Shown here: positions 26,971-36,697 of the stretch, in pieces
Layout: every line of letters begins with the position of its first letter
Numbering within the stretch: position 1 is the first letter of the stretch
DNA from: Neptunomonas qingdaonensis
Lineage (GTDB): Bacteria > Pseudomonadota > Gammaproteobacteria > Pseudomonadales > Balneatricaceae
Length of the DNA: 64,000 nt
Reading direction: 5' to 3'
Assembly: GCF_900113275.1 (NCBI RefSeq)
Contig: NZ_FOOU01000001.1
Span: forward strand, 248,001-312,000
Notes under the pieces: generated by a model
Database searches by the model: none
Told to the model about the DNA's origin: nothing
The model's input: only the letters and a program-made list of their open reading frames with translations
Position numbers and translations under genes: made by a program

Positions 26971-27630
26971 ATGATTCAATTTGAACATGTTAGTAAACGT
27001 TACGATGAGGGCTTTGATGCGCTCAAGGATGTCAGTTTTACCATTAATACCGGTGAAATGGCATTTCTAACAGGCCATTCAGGTGCCGGAAAAAGCACCT
27101 TGCTGAAATTGGTGATGCTGATGGAGCAGCCGACAGCAGGACACATTCAGGTGGGCGAGCAGATACTTAATCGGCTGGGACGTCATGATATTCCCTATTT
27201 GCGCCGTTCCATTGGTGTGGTTTTTCAAAATCACCAGCTGCTATTTGATCGCTCAGTATTTGATAATGTTGCCTTACCTTTGAATATCTGTGGTTATTCG
27301 CCGGAAGATGCGGCCCGACGTGTGCGTGCTGCGTTAGATAAGGTGGGCTTGCTGGACCGAGAAAAAATGAACCCTATGGCGCTTTCAAGCGGTGAACAGC
27401 AGCGTGTGGGGATCGCCAGGGCTATCGTGCATAAACCCAAAGTTCTGTTGGCCGATGAGCCGACCGGTAACCTTGATCCTCAGTTATCAGCAGAGATCAT
27501 GCGCTTGTTTGAACAGTTTAATCGAGTCGGCACAACCGTATTAATTGCCAGTCACGATCTGTCGTTGATCAGCAGTATGCGCCACCGGATGTTGACGCTG
27601 AAGTCAGGGAGGTTGATTGCTGATGGATAA
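26971..27630 (+). CDS. ftsE: Cell-division ATP-binding protein FtsE
   Basis: A 219-residue ABC ATPase. Walker A is GHSGAGKST, the Q-loop FQNHQLL, the signature [15 protein letters not shown] and Walker [13 protein letters not shown]. It opens [22 protein letters not shown], typical of FtsE. With FtsX it links divisome assembly to peptidoglycan hydrolase activation. The usual upstream ftsY is absent. ftsX overlaps its 3' end by 8 bases. Confidence 0.95.
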   Translation: MIQFEHVSKRYDEGFDALKDVSFTINTGEMAFLTGHSGAGKSTLLKLVMLMEQPTAGHIQVGEQILNRLGRHDIPYLRRSIGVVFQNHQLLFDRSVFDNVALPLNICGYSPEDAARRVRAALDKVGLLDREKMNPMALSSGEQQRVGIARAIVHKPKVLLADEPTGNLDPQLSAEIMRLFEQFNRVGTTVLIASHDLSLISSMRHRMLTLKSGRLIADG

Positions 27631-28645
27631 AAAAAGAGGCGCCGTACGTGTTCATCCTTCGCGCCCTGTCACCCCCGTCGCTCCGCCAACGACGCGGCGA
27701 GGAGCCGAGCATCATAAGGTTGATCTGAAAGGGCACAGTGAAAGCTGGCTACGCAATCATATCGCGGTATGTAAAGCCGCACTCACAAAGCTGCTAGGCA
27801 CGCCTGTGGCGACCATGATGACGGTTGCCGTGCTGGCCATTGCGCTCACATTGCCTGGTTTTCTTTTCACCGTATTGTCTAATGTGCAAAGCCTGACAGA
27901 GGGTTGGGAAGGTGAAACGCGTTTGTCACTCTATTTAGAAACATCGCTGGGTGACGAAGACGCTGATCGCTTCAGTCGCAGCTTATTGTTACGCGATGAT
28001 ATTGCGGCGGTGGACTACATCAGCCGTAATCAAGGGATGCGCGAGTTTAAAAAATACTCGGGGTTTGGAGACGTGCTGGACGCATTAACAGATAACCCGT
28101 TGCCTGCCGTTGTTGTGTTGTTGCCACGTTCACGTGCCGTAGCTGACCTGGGGCTAATGCGTGCCAGTTTCGAAGCGATGCCGGAAGTGAACGAAGCGGT
28201 CCTGGACCTGGAGTGGCTGCAGCGGTTAGATGCTATGCTGGCGGTGGCAAAGCGTGGCGTATTTGTGTTGGGGCTTTTGTTAGGACTTGCTGTGCTTCTG
28301 GTGATCGGCAATACGATTAAAATGTCGATAGAAAGTCGTCGGGATGAAATTGTTGTCAGCAAGCTTGTGGGCGCAACCGATGCCTGGGTCAGGCGGCCTT
28401 TTTTGTACACAGGCGTTTGGTACGGACTGTTGGGGGCGTTATGTGCCTGGTTAGTTATTCAGGTCGCTTGGTTGATGTTAGAAACACCCGCCCAGGAGTT
28501 GACTCAACTTTACCGAAGCCAGTTTCAATTAACCGGATTAGGTGTTTCTGGTTCATCACTTTTGCTATTATCGAGTGTTCTACTAGGCTGGTTGGGTGCG
28601 TGGATAGCGGTTAGGCGTCATCTGCGTGATATCGAACCCAGCTAA
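27623..28645 (+). CDS. ftsX: Cell-division protein FtsX
   Basis: A 340-residue four-helix permease-like protein. A basic, proline-rich cytoplasmic N-terminus of about 65 residues precedes the first helix (MMTVAVLAIALTLPGFLF). The periplasmic loop contains SLYLETSLGDEDADRFSRSL and FKKYSGFGDVLDAL, and the last helices end with LLLLSSVLLGWLGAWIAVRRHLRDIEP. I start it at the ATG at 27623 behind GGGAGG; a TTG lies two codons earlier. It is coupled to ftsE and followed by rpoH. Confidence 0.93.
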   Translation: MDKKRGAVRVHPSRPVTPVAPPTTRRGAEHHKVDLKGHSESWLRNHIAVCKAALTKLLGTPVATMMTVAVLAIALTLPGFLFTVLSNVQSLTEGWEGETRLSLYLETSLGDEDADRFSRSLLLRDDIAAVDYISRNQGMREFKKYSGFGDVLDALTDNPLPAVVVLLPRSRAVADLGLMRASFEAMPEVNEAVLDLEWLQRLDAMLAVAKRGVFVLGLLLGLAVLLVIGNTIKMSIESRRDEIVVSKLVGATDAWVRRPFLYTGVWYGLLGALCAWLVIQVAWLMLETPAQELTQLYRSQFQLTGLGVSGSSLLLLSSVLLGWLGAWIAVRRHLRDIEPS

Positions 28646-28809
28646 TTCAGTTAATATCTGGTTAATACGAATGTTTTGATTACTTATGAGCTGAAGATTA
28701 AGCGAAGAGGGCTTTATCTTTAGGGGAACTATTTGTAAGATTCATGCTCTTATTTGACGATTCTTGTGAATAAGTTGATTTTACGATTCAAAATCGAGGT
28801 TAAGACTTA

Positions 28810-29682
28810 ATGCGTAAAAGCTTAGAACTCATCGAACATATTACACCGGGACAAAACCTGGATGCTTATGTACAGACAATTAGCACTATTCCTGTGCTCA
28901 GCGTCGAGGAAGAGCGTGCGTTGGCTGAACGTCTTTTTTATCAGGATGACCTGGAAGCAGCACGCCAGCTGGTTTTATCTCATCTACGTTTTGTAGTTCA
29001 TATTGCACGCAGCTATTCTGGATATGGTTTGCCGTTAGGCGATCTGGTTCAGGAAGGTAACGTGGGTCTTATGAAAGCAGTAAAACGTTTTGATCCGGGT
29101 ATGGGTGTGCGCTTGGTCTCTTTTGCCGTGCACTGGATTAAAGCCGAAATGCATGAATACATCCTGCGTAACTGGAGAATCGTTAAAGTAGCAACCACCA
29201 AAGCGCAACGTAAACTCTTTTTTAATCTGCGTTCCAAGAAAAAAGGCTTGGGCTGGATGAATAGCGATGAAGTGACGGCTATCGCAGATGATTTGGGCGT
29301 TGATGAAAAGGTTGTTCGTCAGATGGAAGGCCGCATGGCTTCTGTTGATACCTCTTTTGATCTGAGCGGTAACGACGATGACGATGCCGCAGGGTATTTG
29401 GCACCGGTTCAATATCTGGAAGATCATTCAGGTGATCCTGCAGAGCAGCTGGAAGCATCCAACTGGGAAGCAGATTCTCAGGCACGCCTGAGCGGCGCGA
29501 TGGAGTCTTTGGACGATCGTAGCCGTGATATTCTGGCTCAGCGTTGGTTGATGGATGAAAAAGCGACCTTGCATCAGTTAGCGGCTAAATATAGCGTGTC
29601 GGCTGAGCGGATACGTCAGCTGGAAAAAAATGCGATGAAAAAACTGAAAGAGGCTATTGGACACGATTTACAGCCAGCGTAA
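28810..29682 (+). CDS. rpoH: Heat-shock sigma factor RpoH (sigma-32)
   Basis: A 290-residue sigma-70-family factor of the RpoH type. Region 2 reads [43 protein letters not shown], and the RpoH box [14 protein letters not shown] follows. Region 4 ends [33 protein letters not shown] lies before the ATG. A short hairpin (CGATT-CAA-AATCG, 28784-28796) abuts the ribosome site and could affect translation. A terminator follows at 29714. Confidence 0.97.
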   Translation: MRKSLELIEHITPGQNLDAYVQTISTIPVLSVEEERALAERLFYQDDLEAARQLVLSHLRFVVHIARSYSGYGLPLGDLVQEGNVGLMKAVKRFDPGMGVRLVSFAVHWIKAEMHEYILRNWRIVKVATTKAQRKLFFNLRSKKKGLGWMNSDEVTAIADDLGVDEKVVRQMEGRMASVDTSFDLSGNDDDDAAGYLAPVQYLEDHSGDPAEQLEASNWEADSQARLSGAMESLDDRSRDILAQRWLMDEKATLHQLAAKYSVSAERIRQLEKNAMKKLKEAIGHDLQPA

Positions 29683-29713
29683 CGTTTTTTCGCAGTACTT
29701 TCTTGAAGTACTA

Positions 29714-29741
29714 AGGCCGCCTTTGGGCGGCTTTTTTGTTT
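29714..29741 (+). terminator. Intrinsic terminator after rpoH
   Basis: GGCCGCC/GGCGGC stem with a TTTG loop followed by TTTTTTG. Confidence 0.92.
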
Positions 29742-29841
29742 TAGTCTATCGGCTATGCCTTACAGCCGCGCAGTTAATCGATGCTATAATCCTGGCCTAA
29801 TATTTTAAGGCCGGTTTATCTGGGCACAACGATGAAAATAC

Positions 29842-30246
29842 ATGTATGACATCACTATTATGAAAGCACAGTTTTATATGGCTATGGCCGCTATCAGTGG
29901 CGCGTTGGCGGTCTCGATGGGGGCTTTCGCAACACACGGACTAAAAGATATCTTAAGTCCAAAATTGATGGCTGTGATGCAAACGGGTGTCCAGTATCAG
30001 TTTTATCACACCTTTGCGTTGTTACTGGTCGGAATATTGCTTCGACAGCAGGCTTCCAGGCTGTTGAGCCTGAGTGCCGCGGCATTCCTTATCGGTCTGT
30101 TCCTGTTTTGCGGCAGTTTGTACCTTCTGGCGTTTTCAGGGGCACACTGGTTAGGTATAGTCACGCCACTAGGCGGACTTGCTTTTATCGTCGGCTGGTT
30201 ATCGCTGGCAGGTTTTTTCTTGTTTAAAGACAGAGGTGACGTTTGA
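29842..30246 (+). CDS. DUF423 (YgdD-like) membrane protein
   Basis: A 134-residue protein of the DUF423 family with four membrane helices. Family sequence is visible in GALAVSMGAFATHGLKDILSPKLMAVMQTGVQYQFYHTFALLLVG and the later GSLYLLAFSGAHWLGIVTPLGGLAFIVGW. The function is unknown. An in-frame ATG at 29860 is a possible later start. Its TGA overlaps the thiS ATG by one base, so it is coupled to the thiamine genes. Confidence 0.87.
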   Translation: MYDITIMKAQFYMAMAAISGALAVSMGAFATHGLKDILSPKLMAVMQTGVQYQFYHTFALLLVGILLRQQASRLLSLSAAAFLIGLFLFCGSLYLLAFSGAHWLGIVTPLGGLAFIVGWLSLAGFFLFKDRGDV

Positions 30247-30446
30247 TGGAGCTTGAAGTCAACGGTGAAGTGACTCAGTTAGCAGAAGGCGCAAGCTTGC
30301 ATGATCTGGTGATCAAGCTGGATATCGTTGGGCAACGTATTGCGATCGAAGTGAATCAGGAAATTGTTCCTCGCAGCCAGCATGCACTGCATCAGCTAAG
30401 TGCTGGCGATAAGGTCGAAGTTGTCCATGCTATCGGTGGCGGTTAG
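30246..30446 (+). CDS. thiS: Sulfur carrier protein ThiS
   Basis: A 66-residue ubiquitin-fold sulfur carrier for thiazole synthesis. It ends in HAIGGG, giving the C-terminal Gly-Gly that is activated as thiocarboxylate. The N-terminal part is MELEVNGEVTQLAEGASLHDLVIKLDI. GAGGTGA lies upstream of the ATG, which overlaps the DUF423 stop (TGATG). thiG follows 58 bp later. Confidence 0.93.
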   Translation: MELEVNGEVTQLAEGASLHDLVIKLDIVGQRIAIEVNQEIVPRSQHALHQLSAGDKVEVVHAIGGG

Positions 30447-30504
30447 GCCTGGAGGGTACTGCCGATGCATTTATCTCTTATGAATAACACTAAGGATTGA
30501 GTAC

Positions 30505-31293
30505 ATGTCAGAGCAAAATGATGCGATGGTCATTGCGGGCAAACGTTATCTGTCACGCTTGCTGGTAGGAACCGGTAAGTATAAAGATATGCAAGAAACA
30601 CGTCTGGCTATCGAAGCCAGTGGTGCAGAAATTGTCACCGTGGCGGTACGCCGTACCAATATTGGTCAGAACCCAGATGAGCCTAATCTGCTGGATGTAA
30701 TCACACCCGATAAATACACCATCCTGCCAAACACCGCAGGCTGTTATACCGCAGAAGATGCCGTACGCACCTGTCGTTTAGCGCGTGAATTGCTGGACGG
30801 GCATGATTTGGTCAAGCTGGAAGTGTTAGGTGATCAAAAAACACTGTACCCGAACATAGTTGAAACGATTAAAGCGACCGAAACACTGGTAAAAGATGGT
30901 TTTAAGGTGATGGTCTATACCAACGATGACCCGATAGTCGCTAAACAGCTTGAAGAGATGGGCTGTGTAGCCGTTATGCCTCTGGGGTCGTTGATCGGCT
31001 CTGGTCTGGGTATACTCAATCCGCATAACATCAAGCTGATTATGGAAGCGGCGAACGTGCCTATTTTGGTCGATGCGGGTGTCGGCACGGCATCAGATGC
31101 TGCTATTGCTATGGAAATGGGCTGTGAAGGCGTATTGATGAACACCGCGATTGCAGGCGCGCGTAACCCGATTCTGATGGCGTCGGCAATGCGTAAAGCG
31201 ATAGAAGCAGGCCGCGAAGCCTTTTTGGCAGGCCGCATGCCGCGAAAACGATATGCAAGTGCCTCATCTCCACTCGAAGGCATTATTGGTTAA
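30505..31293 (+). CDS. thiG: Thiazole synthase ThiG
   Basis: A 262-residue TIM-barrel enzyme that builds the thiazole phosphate from DXP, dehydroglycine or iminoglycine and ThiS thiocarboxylate. Key motifs are [33 protein letters not shown], the Schiff-base lysine strand [22 protein letters not shown] and [19 protein letters not shown]. No TPP riboswitch is seen upstream of thiS. thiS-thiG-trmB is the same order as in Pseudomonas. Confidence 0.97.
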   Translation: MSEQNDAMVIAGKRYLSRLLVGTGKYKDMQETRLAIEASGAEIVTVAVRRTNIGQNPDEPNLLDVITPDKYTILPNTAGCYTAEDAVRTCRLARELLDGHDLVKLEVLGDQKTLYPNIVETIKATETLVKDGFKVMVYTNDDPIVAKQLEEMGCVAVMPLGSLIGSGLGILNPHNIKLIMEAANVPILVDAGVGTASDAAIAMEMGCEGVLMNTAIAGARNPILMASAMRKAIEAGREAFLAGRMPRKRYASASSPLEGIIG

Positions 31294-31318
31294 ACACAAC
31301 AGCAAATAGTGGTTGGTA

Positions 31319-32011
31319 ATGATAGAAGAACAGAAGCATATGCGTACCGTGCGCAGTTTTGTAAAGCGCGCAGGCAGGACAACAGAAGGTCAGCAAAAAG
31401 CACTGGAAGATGTCTGGCCGGTTATGGGGCTGGAAGTTAAAAACGGCCCTGTCGTGTTTAGCGAAGTATTTGGTCGCGACGCACCTGTTGTGCTGGAGAT
31501 TGGCTTCGGTATGGGAGACTCTCTGCTAGAAATGGCCAGTCGGGAGCCGGATAAGAACTATATCGGTATAGAAGTGCATACGCCGGGTGTCGGTCGGCTG
31601 CTGAGCAATGCTAACGATGAAGGCCTGACCAATATCCGTATTTATGCGGAAGATGCGATAGAAGTACTGGCAAAGTGCATCCCTGATAATAGCCTGGATG
31701 TAGTGCAGTTGTTTTTCCCGGATCCGTGGCACAAGAAACGCCACCACAAACGCCGCATAGTACAGCCAGACTTTGCGCAGAACCTGCGGAAAAAGCTAAA
31801 AGTCGGCGGCTACTTTCATATGGCGACAGACTGGGAGAATTACGCCGAGCACATGATGGATGTTATGAGTGCGGCTGAAGGCTACACCAATAAAATGGGA
31901 GAAGGCCAATACTCGCCTCAGCCAGAATGGCGACCTGTGACTAAATTCCAGAAACGGGGCGAAAGGCTCGGACATGGAATGTGGGATCTGATGTTCGAAA
32001 AAACAGAATGA
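31319..32011 (+). CDS. trmB: tRNA (guanine-46-N7-)-methyltransferase TrmB
   Basis: A 230-residue SAM-dependent enzyme. Motif I is [16 protein letters not shown], followed by [16 protein letters not shown], and the catalytic region [21 protein letters not shown] is characteristic. The C-terminus has [18 protein letters not shown] chose the ATG at 31319; a TTG two codons upstream is possible. It lies 25 bp after thiG and is followed by a terminator. Confidence 0.95.
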   Translation: MIEEQKHMRTVRSFVKRAGRTTEGQQKALEDVWPVMGLEVKNGPVVFSEVFGRDAPVVLEIGFGMGDSLLEMASREPDKNYIGIEVHTPGVGRLLSNANDEGLTNIRIYAEDAIEVLAKCIPDNSLDVVQLFFPDPWHKKRHHKRRIVQPDFAQNLRKKLKVGGYFHMATDWENYAEHMMDVMSAAEGYTNKMGEGQYSPQPEWRPVTKFQKRGERLGHGMWDLMFEKTE

Positions 32012-32036
32012 AATGTGAGTAAAGCGGTTAGATATA

Positions 32037-32078
32037 AAAAAGAGCTGTGGTTTTTATAACCTACGGCTCTTTTTTTAT
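32037..32078. terminator. Terminator between trmB and the convergent EamA gene
   Basis: AAAGAGCTGTGGTT and AACCTACGGCTCTTT form an imperfect stem with T-run on the plus strand and A-run on the other side, so it may serve both converging genes. Confidence 0.75.
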
Positions 32079-32100
32079 TAAAAGTGGCCCGATAAGGAAT

Positions 32101-33024
32101 TTAAGCTCTCGCGTGTGTTAAGCGTCGCCAAATTCGACCGTCGATAGCGGACAAACCCAGCGCAATAAGCGCCATCCCCACAAGATGGATAACCTCTAAG
32201 GACTCGTTGAGGAACAGTGAACCGAATAATATCGCTGAGACAGGAACCAGTAATGTGACTAACATCAGATTAGTGGCCCCTGCCGATGCCAATATTTTGA
32301 AATAAAGAACATAGGCAATAGCGGTGGAGAGAACAGCAAGTCCAACAATGGCTGTCCATGTTTCCAGGCTGGGCTCTGCAATATCGAGAGGCCCGTCTAC
32401 CATCAGGGTGATGGGTGCCAATACGAGTGCCGATGCAGTGACCTGACCTGCGGCCGTAATAATGGGATTTATAGCCATGGTTTTGAATCGACGGCCAAAC
32501 ACGCCTGCAAATGCATAAGACAAAGTTGCTGCGATGATAGCTAGTTGCGCAAGCAAGCTGTCGCCGCCACTTATCGCTGGTAATCCGATCATCACAACGA
32601 CGCCGATAAAGCCGACTGCCACACCCGCAAGTTTCAATGGCGTCATACGTTCATCCGGTAGTAGTATTCCCGCGACGACAACGGTGAATATGGGGGTCGC
32701 AGCGTTAAGAATTGATGCGAGTCCAGATGCGATTTGAGTTTGCCCCCACACTATAAGAACAAATGGGATGACATTGTTTAACAACCCCATTCCCAGAAAA
32801 GCAATCCAAATCCCGACGCTCTTTGGAGGATGCAGCCCCATGAGCAGAGCAATACTCCATAATGCTATGGCAGCCAGTCCTACTCTGAGTGTAACAATTG
32901 TCAATGGAGGCAAGTCAGCAACAGCAACTCCGACAAAGAAGAATGATCCGCCCCATAGTATGGATAATACGATAAGCATTGCCCACTCACGAGCACCCAT
33001 GGAGGTGTTGATAGATGAAGTCAT
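32101..33024 (-). CDS. EamA-family transporter with an upstream Ada box
   Basis: A 307-residue inner-membrane transporter with ten predicted helices in two EamA repeats (LSILWGGSFFFVGVAVADLPPLTIVTLRVGLAAIALW; NPIITAAGQVTASALVLAPI; LVPVSAILFGSLFLNESLEVIHLVGMALI). The substrate is unknown. It lies divergent from ada, and the shared region holds an Ada-box-like sequence oriented towards this gene, which makes co-regulation with alkylation repair plausible. It converges on trmB. Confidence 0.88.
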   Translation of the reverse strand: MTSSINTSMGAREWAMLIVLSILWGGSFFFVGVAVADLPPLTIVTLRVGLAAIALWSIALLMGLHPPKSVGIWIAFLGMGLLNNVIPFVLIVWGQTQIASGLASILNAATPIFTVVVAGILLPDERMTPLKLAGVAVGFIGVVVMIGLPAISGGDSLLAQLAIIAATLSYAFAGVFGRRFKTMAINPIITAAGQVTASALVLAPITLMVDGPLDIAEPSLETWTAIVGLAVLSTAIAYVLYFKILASAGATNLMLVTLLVPVSAILFGSLFLNESLEVIHLVGMALIALGLSAIDGRIWRRLTHARA

Positions 33025-33097
33025 AGTGAATGCTGCTCGTGTTAACTTATTGTGGAACCAGCTTAGTGAGAGTCAGAAGCATAAACCATCCGATTCT

Positions 33098-33110
33098 TGC
33101 GCTTTAATTT
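33098..33110 (-). promoter_or_regulatory. Ada-box-like site facing the EamA gene
   Basis: On the minus strand the sequence reads AATTAAAGCGCAA, containing AAAGCGCA. This is the Ada-binding element known from the E. coli ada promoter. It is 74 bp upstream of the EamA start at 33024 and about 145 bp from the ada start on the other strand. Confidence 0.6.
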
Positions 33111-33255
33111 TATTGACAGCAATTGCTACCCTATTCAATGCTGTTGAATCGCTGCCCATTGACCAGGATGGAGATTATTCAGCAACAAACGGATGGAAAC
33201 GCCTATAGAAGTAAGTTTTCATAGGTGATAACAACTTCATATTGAGGATCATATC

Positions 33256-34323
33256 ATGTCGATGCCATCTGAGCAGGAGATGCGGGAAGCTATAGCCACA
33301 AGGGATAAGTCCCGCGACGGAGACTTTTTTTATGGCGTTATCACCACGGGGGTATTCTGCAAGCCATCGTGTTCCGCCCGGCGTGCCAAGCCCGAGAACC
33401 TAAGATTTTTCTCAAGTATTGAAGCCGCTATGCTGGCTGATTTCAGACCCTGTAAGCGTTGCCAGCCTACTGGGGAAGGAACCTCAGGAGTTGAGCGACT
33501 GGTAAAGGTCGCCCGCTATATTGAAGAGCATGCTGATGAACAAATGACGCTTTTAAGCTTGGCAGCAATGGCAGGCTTGTCTCCCTCCAGACTGCAGCGG
33601 ATATTTAAAGAAGCATTGGGTGTTTCACCCAAAGCCTATCAGGACGCTGTTCGAATGCGACACTTCAAGCAATCGTTGAAAGAGGGCGGCGGTGTGACGG
33701 ACGCAATTTTCTCATCTGGATTTGGCTCCGTTAGCCGCGTTTACGGCGAGGCGACCCGTAATATAGGCATGACCCCTAAAGCATACCGAACGGGAGGCGC
33801 TGGCGAGATCATCACCTACGCTTGCCGCAATACAGCGCTTGGCCTGATGGCGATGGCCGCTACGGATAAAGGTGTCTGTTTCGTACAGTTTGGTGATGAT
33901 GAAGAGTCACTGATCACTAAGCTAAAAGCGGAGTTTCCTAGTGCCGAGTTAGGAGTCTCACCTGCTCAGAAAACGCCTGAACTTGATGCCTGGATGGAAG
34001 CATTGGAACAGCATATTGGCAAAGGTGCTCCCAGACCTGATTTGCCACTTGATATGCGAGGTACCGCTTTTCAAATGAAAGTATGGCAATTTCTGTTGAG
34101 CATTCGCGAAGGTGATGTACTCAGTTACAGTGAGTTGGCCGCAAATATCGATAAGCCCAAAGCGGTTCGGGCCGTTGCAACGGCATGTGCAAAAAACCGT
34201 ATAGGCGTACTGATTCCTTGCCATCGTGTGTTAAGAGGGGATAAAAGTCTCGGTGGATACCGCTGGGGACTGGAGCGTAAACGAGCATTACTGGACATGG
34301 AAAGAGAGCGACGCACGAGATAG
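33256..34323 (+). CDS. ada: Bifunctional alkylation-response regulator/methyltransferase Ada
   Basis: A 355-residue protein with three parts. The N-terminal zinc domain has C35 and C39 (FCKPSC) and C66 and C69 (PCKRC); C35 corresponds to the phosphotriester-accepting cysteine. The middle is an AraC helix-turn-helix (SLAAMAGLSPSRLQRIFKEALGVSPKAYQ). The C-terminal O6-methylguanine methyltransferase has LIPCHRVL with C322. The length matches E. coli Ada. A GAGGATC ribosome site precedes the ATG at 33256. Confidence 0.95.
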   Translation: MSMPSEQEMREAIATRDKSRDGDFFYGVITTGVFCKPSCSARRAKPENLRFFSSIEAAMLADFRPCKRCQPTGEGTSGVERLVKVARYIEEHADEQMTLLSLAAMAGLSPSRLQRIFKEALGVSPKAYQDAVRMRHFKQSLKEGGGVTDAIFSSGFGSVSRVYGEATRNIGMTPKAYRTGGAGEIITYACRNTALGLMAMAATDKGVCFVQFGDDEESLITKLKAEFPSAELGVSPAQKTPELDAWMEALEQHIGKGAPRPDLPLDMRGTAFQMKVWQFLLSIREGDVLSYSELAANIDKPKAVRAVATACAKNRIGVLIPCHRVLRGDKSLGGYRWGLERKRALLDMERERRTR

Positions 34324-34615
34324 TGCTCAGCCAGTGCCACGCTCAAAGTCAGGTAGTTGAAGAGTTATCAGGCAAACGACTGCTTTGTGGTGTTGTCTAA
34401 TATCAGAAGAGCAAGCTAGAAAGGCCCCTTTGGATCGGGTAACCGACCTGATCTGTGATACTGATTGGGGGCGCTACGTATTGCTGGTTAGATAGAGAAT
34501 GGATTGCTATTATTGATGATTAGTAGGGAGTCAATTTACCGAATATCTAGCAGAGGTTAGCTTTATTTTACTGAGCTTCGATATTGGGCAGCGCACGTAA
34601 ACATAGGAGGTCTAT

Positions 34616-35035
34616 ATGATTTCCCGGATACCGCAATATTTCATATACACAGCACTCTTATTTGTTTTCTTAAGCAACACTTCAATGGCAGGAGAGACCT
34701 CAGGTATTCTGGATGGTATGACTTTTGTCGGTAATAACGGCGAAAAGGGGCGCGAACTGGACCCCGAAGAATACGAGGAAATTGTCTTTCATAATGGACT
34801 ATTCAGATCCGTTTCATGCGACCCCTATAATTTTAGTAGCAGCGAATATTCGACAACAGTTGTTGACAATACTATCCACTTTGAAGCGGTGACCGAAAGC
34901 CCGACCCATGGCAAGATTGCCTGGCAGGGGATCGTGGATGGCGATACGGCCGAAGTAATCTTCATTTGGACAAAAGAAAGATGGTATTGGGATATACGTA
35001 AAGAATACTGGTTTAGAGGAACTTTGAAGGAGTGA
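34616..35035 (+). CDS. Secreted protein of unknown function
   Basis: A 139-residue protein with a signal peptide of about 25 residues (IYTALLFVFLSNTSMA before GETSG). The mature part is acidic with beta-strand-rich sequence, for example DGMTFVGNNGEKGREL and TIHFEAVTESPTHGKIAWQGIVDGDTAEVIFIW, somewhat like lipocalin-fold or similar secreted barrels. It has an excellent AGGAGG before the ATG. I do not recognise the family. Confidence 0.65.
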   Translation: MISRIPQYFIYTALLFVFLSNTSMAGETSGILDGMTFVGNNGEKGRELDPEEYEEIVFHNGLFRSVSCDPYNFSSSEYSTTVVDNTIHFEAVTESPTHGKIAWQGIVDGDTAEVIFIWTKERWYWDIRKEYWFRGTLKE

Positions 35036-35087
35036 ATGATCATTCTTTAATGAGTGGAATACATTATCGTTTATTGGGCCGCCTAAT

Positions 35088-35753
35088 ATGGTCGATTCAA
35101 ATCACTATCAAACACAAGCTTCCAGACTAGCTCGTTATCTGAAGATCGCATTGATAATTTGTCTCATTGCAGCTTTGAATTTTGGCGGCACTTGGTTTGC
35201 GCATCAGATTAACTTTCAATTGTTTCCCAGGCATGCATCGATGCTTAATAGCATCGTTCTAGGGGCTATCTTCCTGTATATATTATTGATGGCTATACCA
35301 TTTATGCCAGCAATAGAGATAGGTCTGGCTCTCATGCTGATGCTTGGGAGCAAAGGGGCTTTATTAGTATACCTGTGCACCCTTGCTGCGCTATCAATCA
35401 GTTTTATCGTTGGAAGAACCATCCCTCCTCGTCTGGTTTACAGGCTTCTTAAATGGCTGCATTTGGATAAGGCAAGCACTCTGGTACAGCAGCTTGAGCC
35501 CTTAAATCAACAGGAACGACTTAAATTTCTGAATGATAAAATGCCCGCTAAGGCCGCTCCCTTACTATTAAATTACAGGTATCTGGCCATTGCGGCAGCG
35601 TTGAATCTACCAGGGAATGCGCTTATAGGTGGTGGCGGTGGAATTAGTCTGGTTGTCGGCATGAGCAAGATCGTCCCTTTCCACGCCTTTATTCTTCTGT
35701 TGGCCATCGCTATTGCGCCAGTTCCACTGTGGTTTTACCTGTTTGGAGGCTAA
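35088..35753 (+). CDS. VTT-like (DedA-type) inner-membrane protein
   Basis: A 221-residue membrane protein with about five hydrophobic segments. The second and third segments (IPFMPAIEIGLALMLMLGSKGALLVYLCTLAALSISFIVGR) resemble the VTT/SNARE-associated domain of DedA proteins, and LNLPGNALIGGGGGISLVVGMS suggests the re-entrant loop. The linker KWLHLDKASTLVQQLEPLNQQERLKF is cytoplasmic. A role in lipid or envelope homeostasis is only an inference. Confidence 0.55.
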   Translation: MVDSNHYQTQASRLARYLKIALIICLIAALNFGGTWFAHQINFQLFPRHASMLNSIVLGAIFLYILLMAIPFMPAIEIGLALMLMLGSKGALLVYLCTLAALSISFIVGRTIPPRLVYRLLKWLHLDKASTLVQQLEPLNQQERLKFLNDKMPAKAAPLLLNYRYLAIAAALNLPGNALIGGGGGISLVVGMSKIVPFHAFILLLAIAIAPVPLWFYLFGG

Positions 35754-35863
35754 ATGGAAGCAAAGATGATGCATGAAAGGAGAAAATCTTAGGGATAATT
35801 TCTAACAAAACGTGCAAATGATAGTGGTTTTTTATCCGCTCTTCTTGCCAGATAGGTGATGTA

Positions 35864-36697
35864 ATGATGTCTTATACCAATTTACACGAGAGGCCGTTCA
35901 AATACCGCGTAATAATATTGATCTGTTTCCTGTTTTTTGTCGTCACTACTTCAAGGCAAGTCTCTGCTGAATGGATTACATTTAACACAGCTCCCGTTAA
36001 TGATGAAGACTCAACAATTATTCGCGGCCTTATTTCCAAGCCTGTTGGAGATGGCCCATTTGCGGCAGTCATAATCGCTCATGGTTGCTTTGGTGTTGAA
36101 GCGAACCAACATTCGTGGGCACAGCGCCTTAATGACTGGGGATATGTAACTATTATTGTAGATAGCTTCACCCCCAGAGATGTAAATACTGTTTGTGAAA
36201 GCCCACAGCAAGTCTCTCCGCAAACGCGCGCTTGTGATGTATATGGAGCAGCCGCTTACCTTCGAAAACAACCTTTCGTTAATCCAAATAAAATTGCAAT
36301 GATCGGGTTTTCACATGGAGGATGGGCAGCACTCTATGTTACCCAGGATTACTTACCTGAGCAGGCAAAGGAAGAACCCATTCAAGCGGTGGTCTCATAC
36401 TATCCATGGTGTGAAAATAAAAACCTCAAAACGACCACCACGCCTCTGCTTATCCTGGCAGGCGCAGCGGATGACTGGACTCCAGTAGAAAGGTGCTACA
36501 ACTATATCAATGCTCAGGATAGCGGCTATCAACAGAATATTACGCTAAAGGTTTATGATCAGGCCTATCATGGCTTTGATGATCTAAGCATGGATCCAGC
36601 GGTCATTTACGACGGCTACACCATAGCCTACGATTTAAACGCAGCCACAAATTCAATTAAGGAAATAAAAGAGTTTTTGACTCGCTATTTAGAATAG
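35864..36697 (+). CDS. Dienelactone-hydrolase-like alpha/beta hydrolase
   Basis: A 277-residue exported hydrolase. A hydrophobic leader (residues about 14-34, VIILICFLFFVVTTSRQVSA) precedes an alpha/beta fold. The oxyanion region is VIIAHGCFGVEANQHSWAQRL and the nucleophile elbow is GFSHGGW. The acid is likely in LAGAADDWTPV and the histidine in YHGFDD. Dienelactone hydrolases use Cys; here the nucleophile position is Ser. AGGTGA precedes the ATG pair at 35864. The substrate is unknown. Confidence 0.82.
   Translation: MMSYTNLHERPFKYRVIILICFLFFVVTTSRQVSAEWITFNTAPVNDEDSTIIRGLISKPVGDGPFAAVIIAHGCFGVEANQHSWAQRLNDWGYVTIIVDSFTPRDVNTVCESPQQVSPQTRACDVYGAAAYLRKQPFVNPNKIAMIGFSHGGWAALYVTQDYLPEQAKEEPIQAVVSYYPWCENKNLKTTTTPLLILAGAADDWTPVERCYNYINAQDSGYQQNITLKVYDQAYHGFDDLSMDPAVIYDGYTIAYDLNAATNSIKEIKEFLTRYLE

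Noticed and set aside
32768-33208. Plus-strand frame of 146 codons over the EamA gene start
   Set aside because: It is the antisense shadow of the exporter; no motif or start support.
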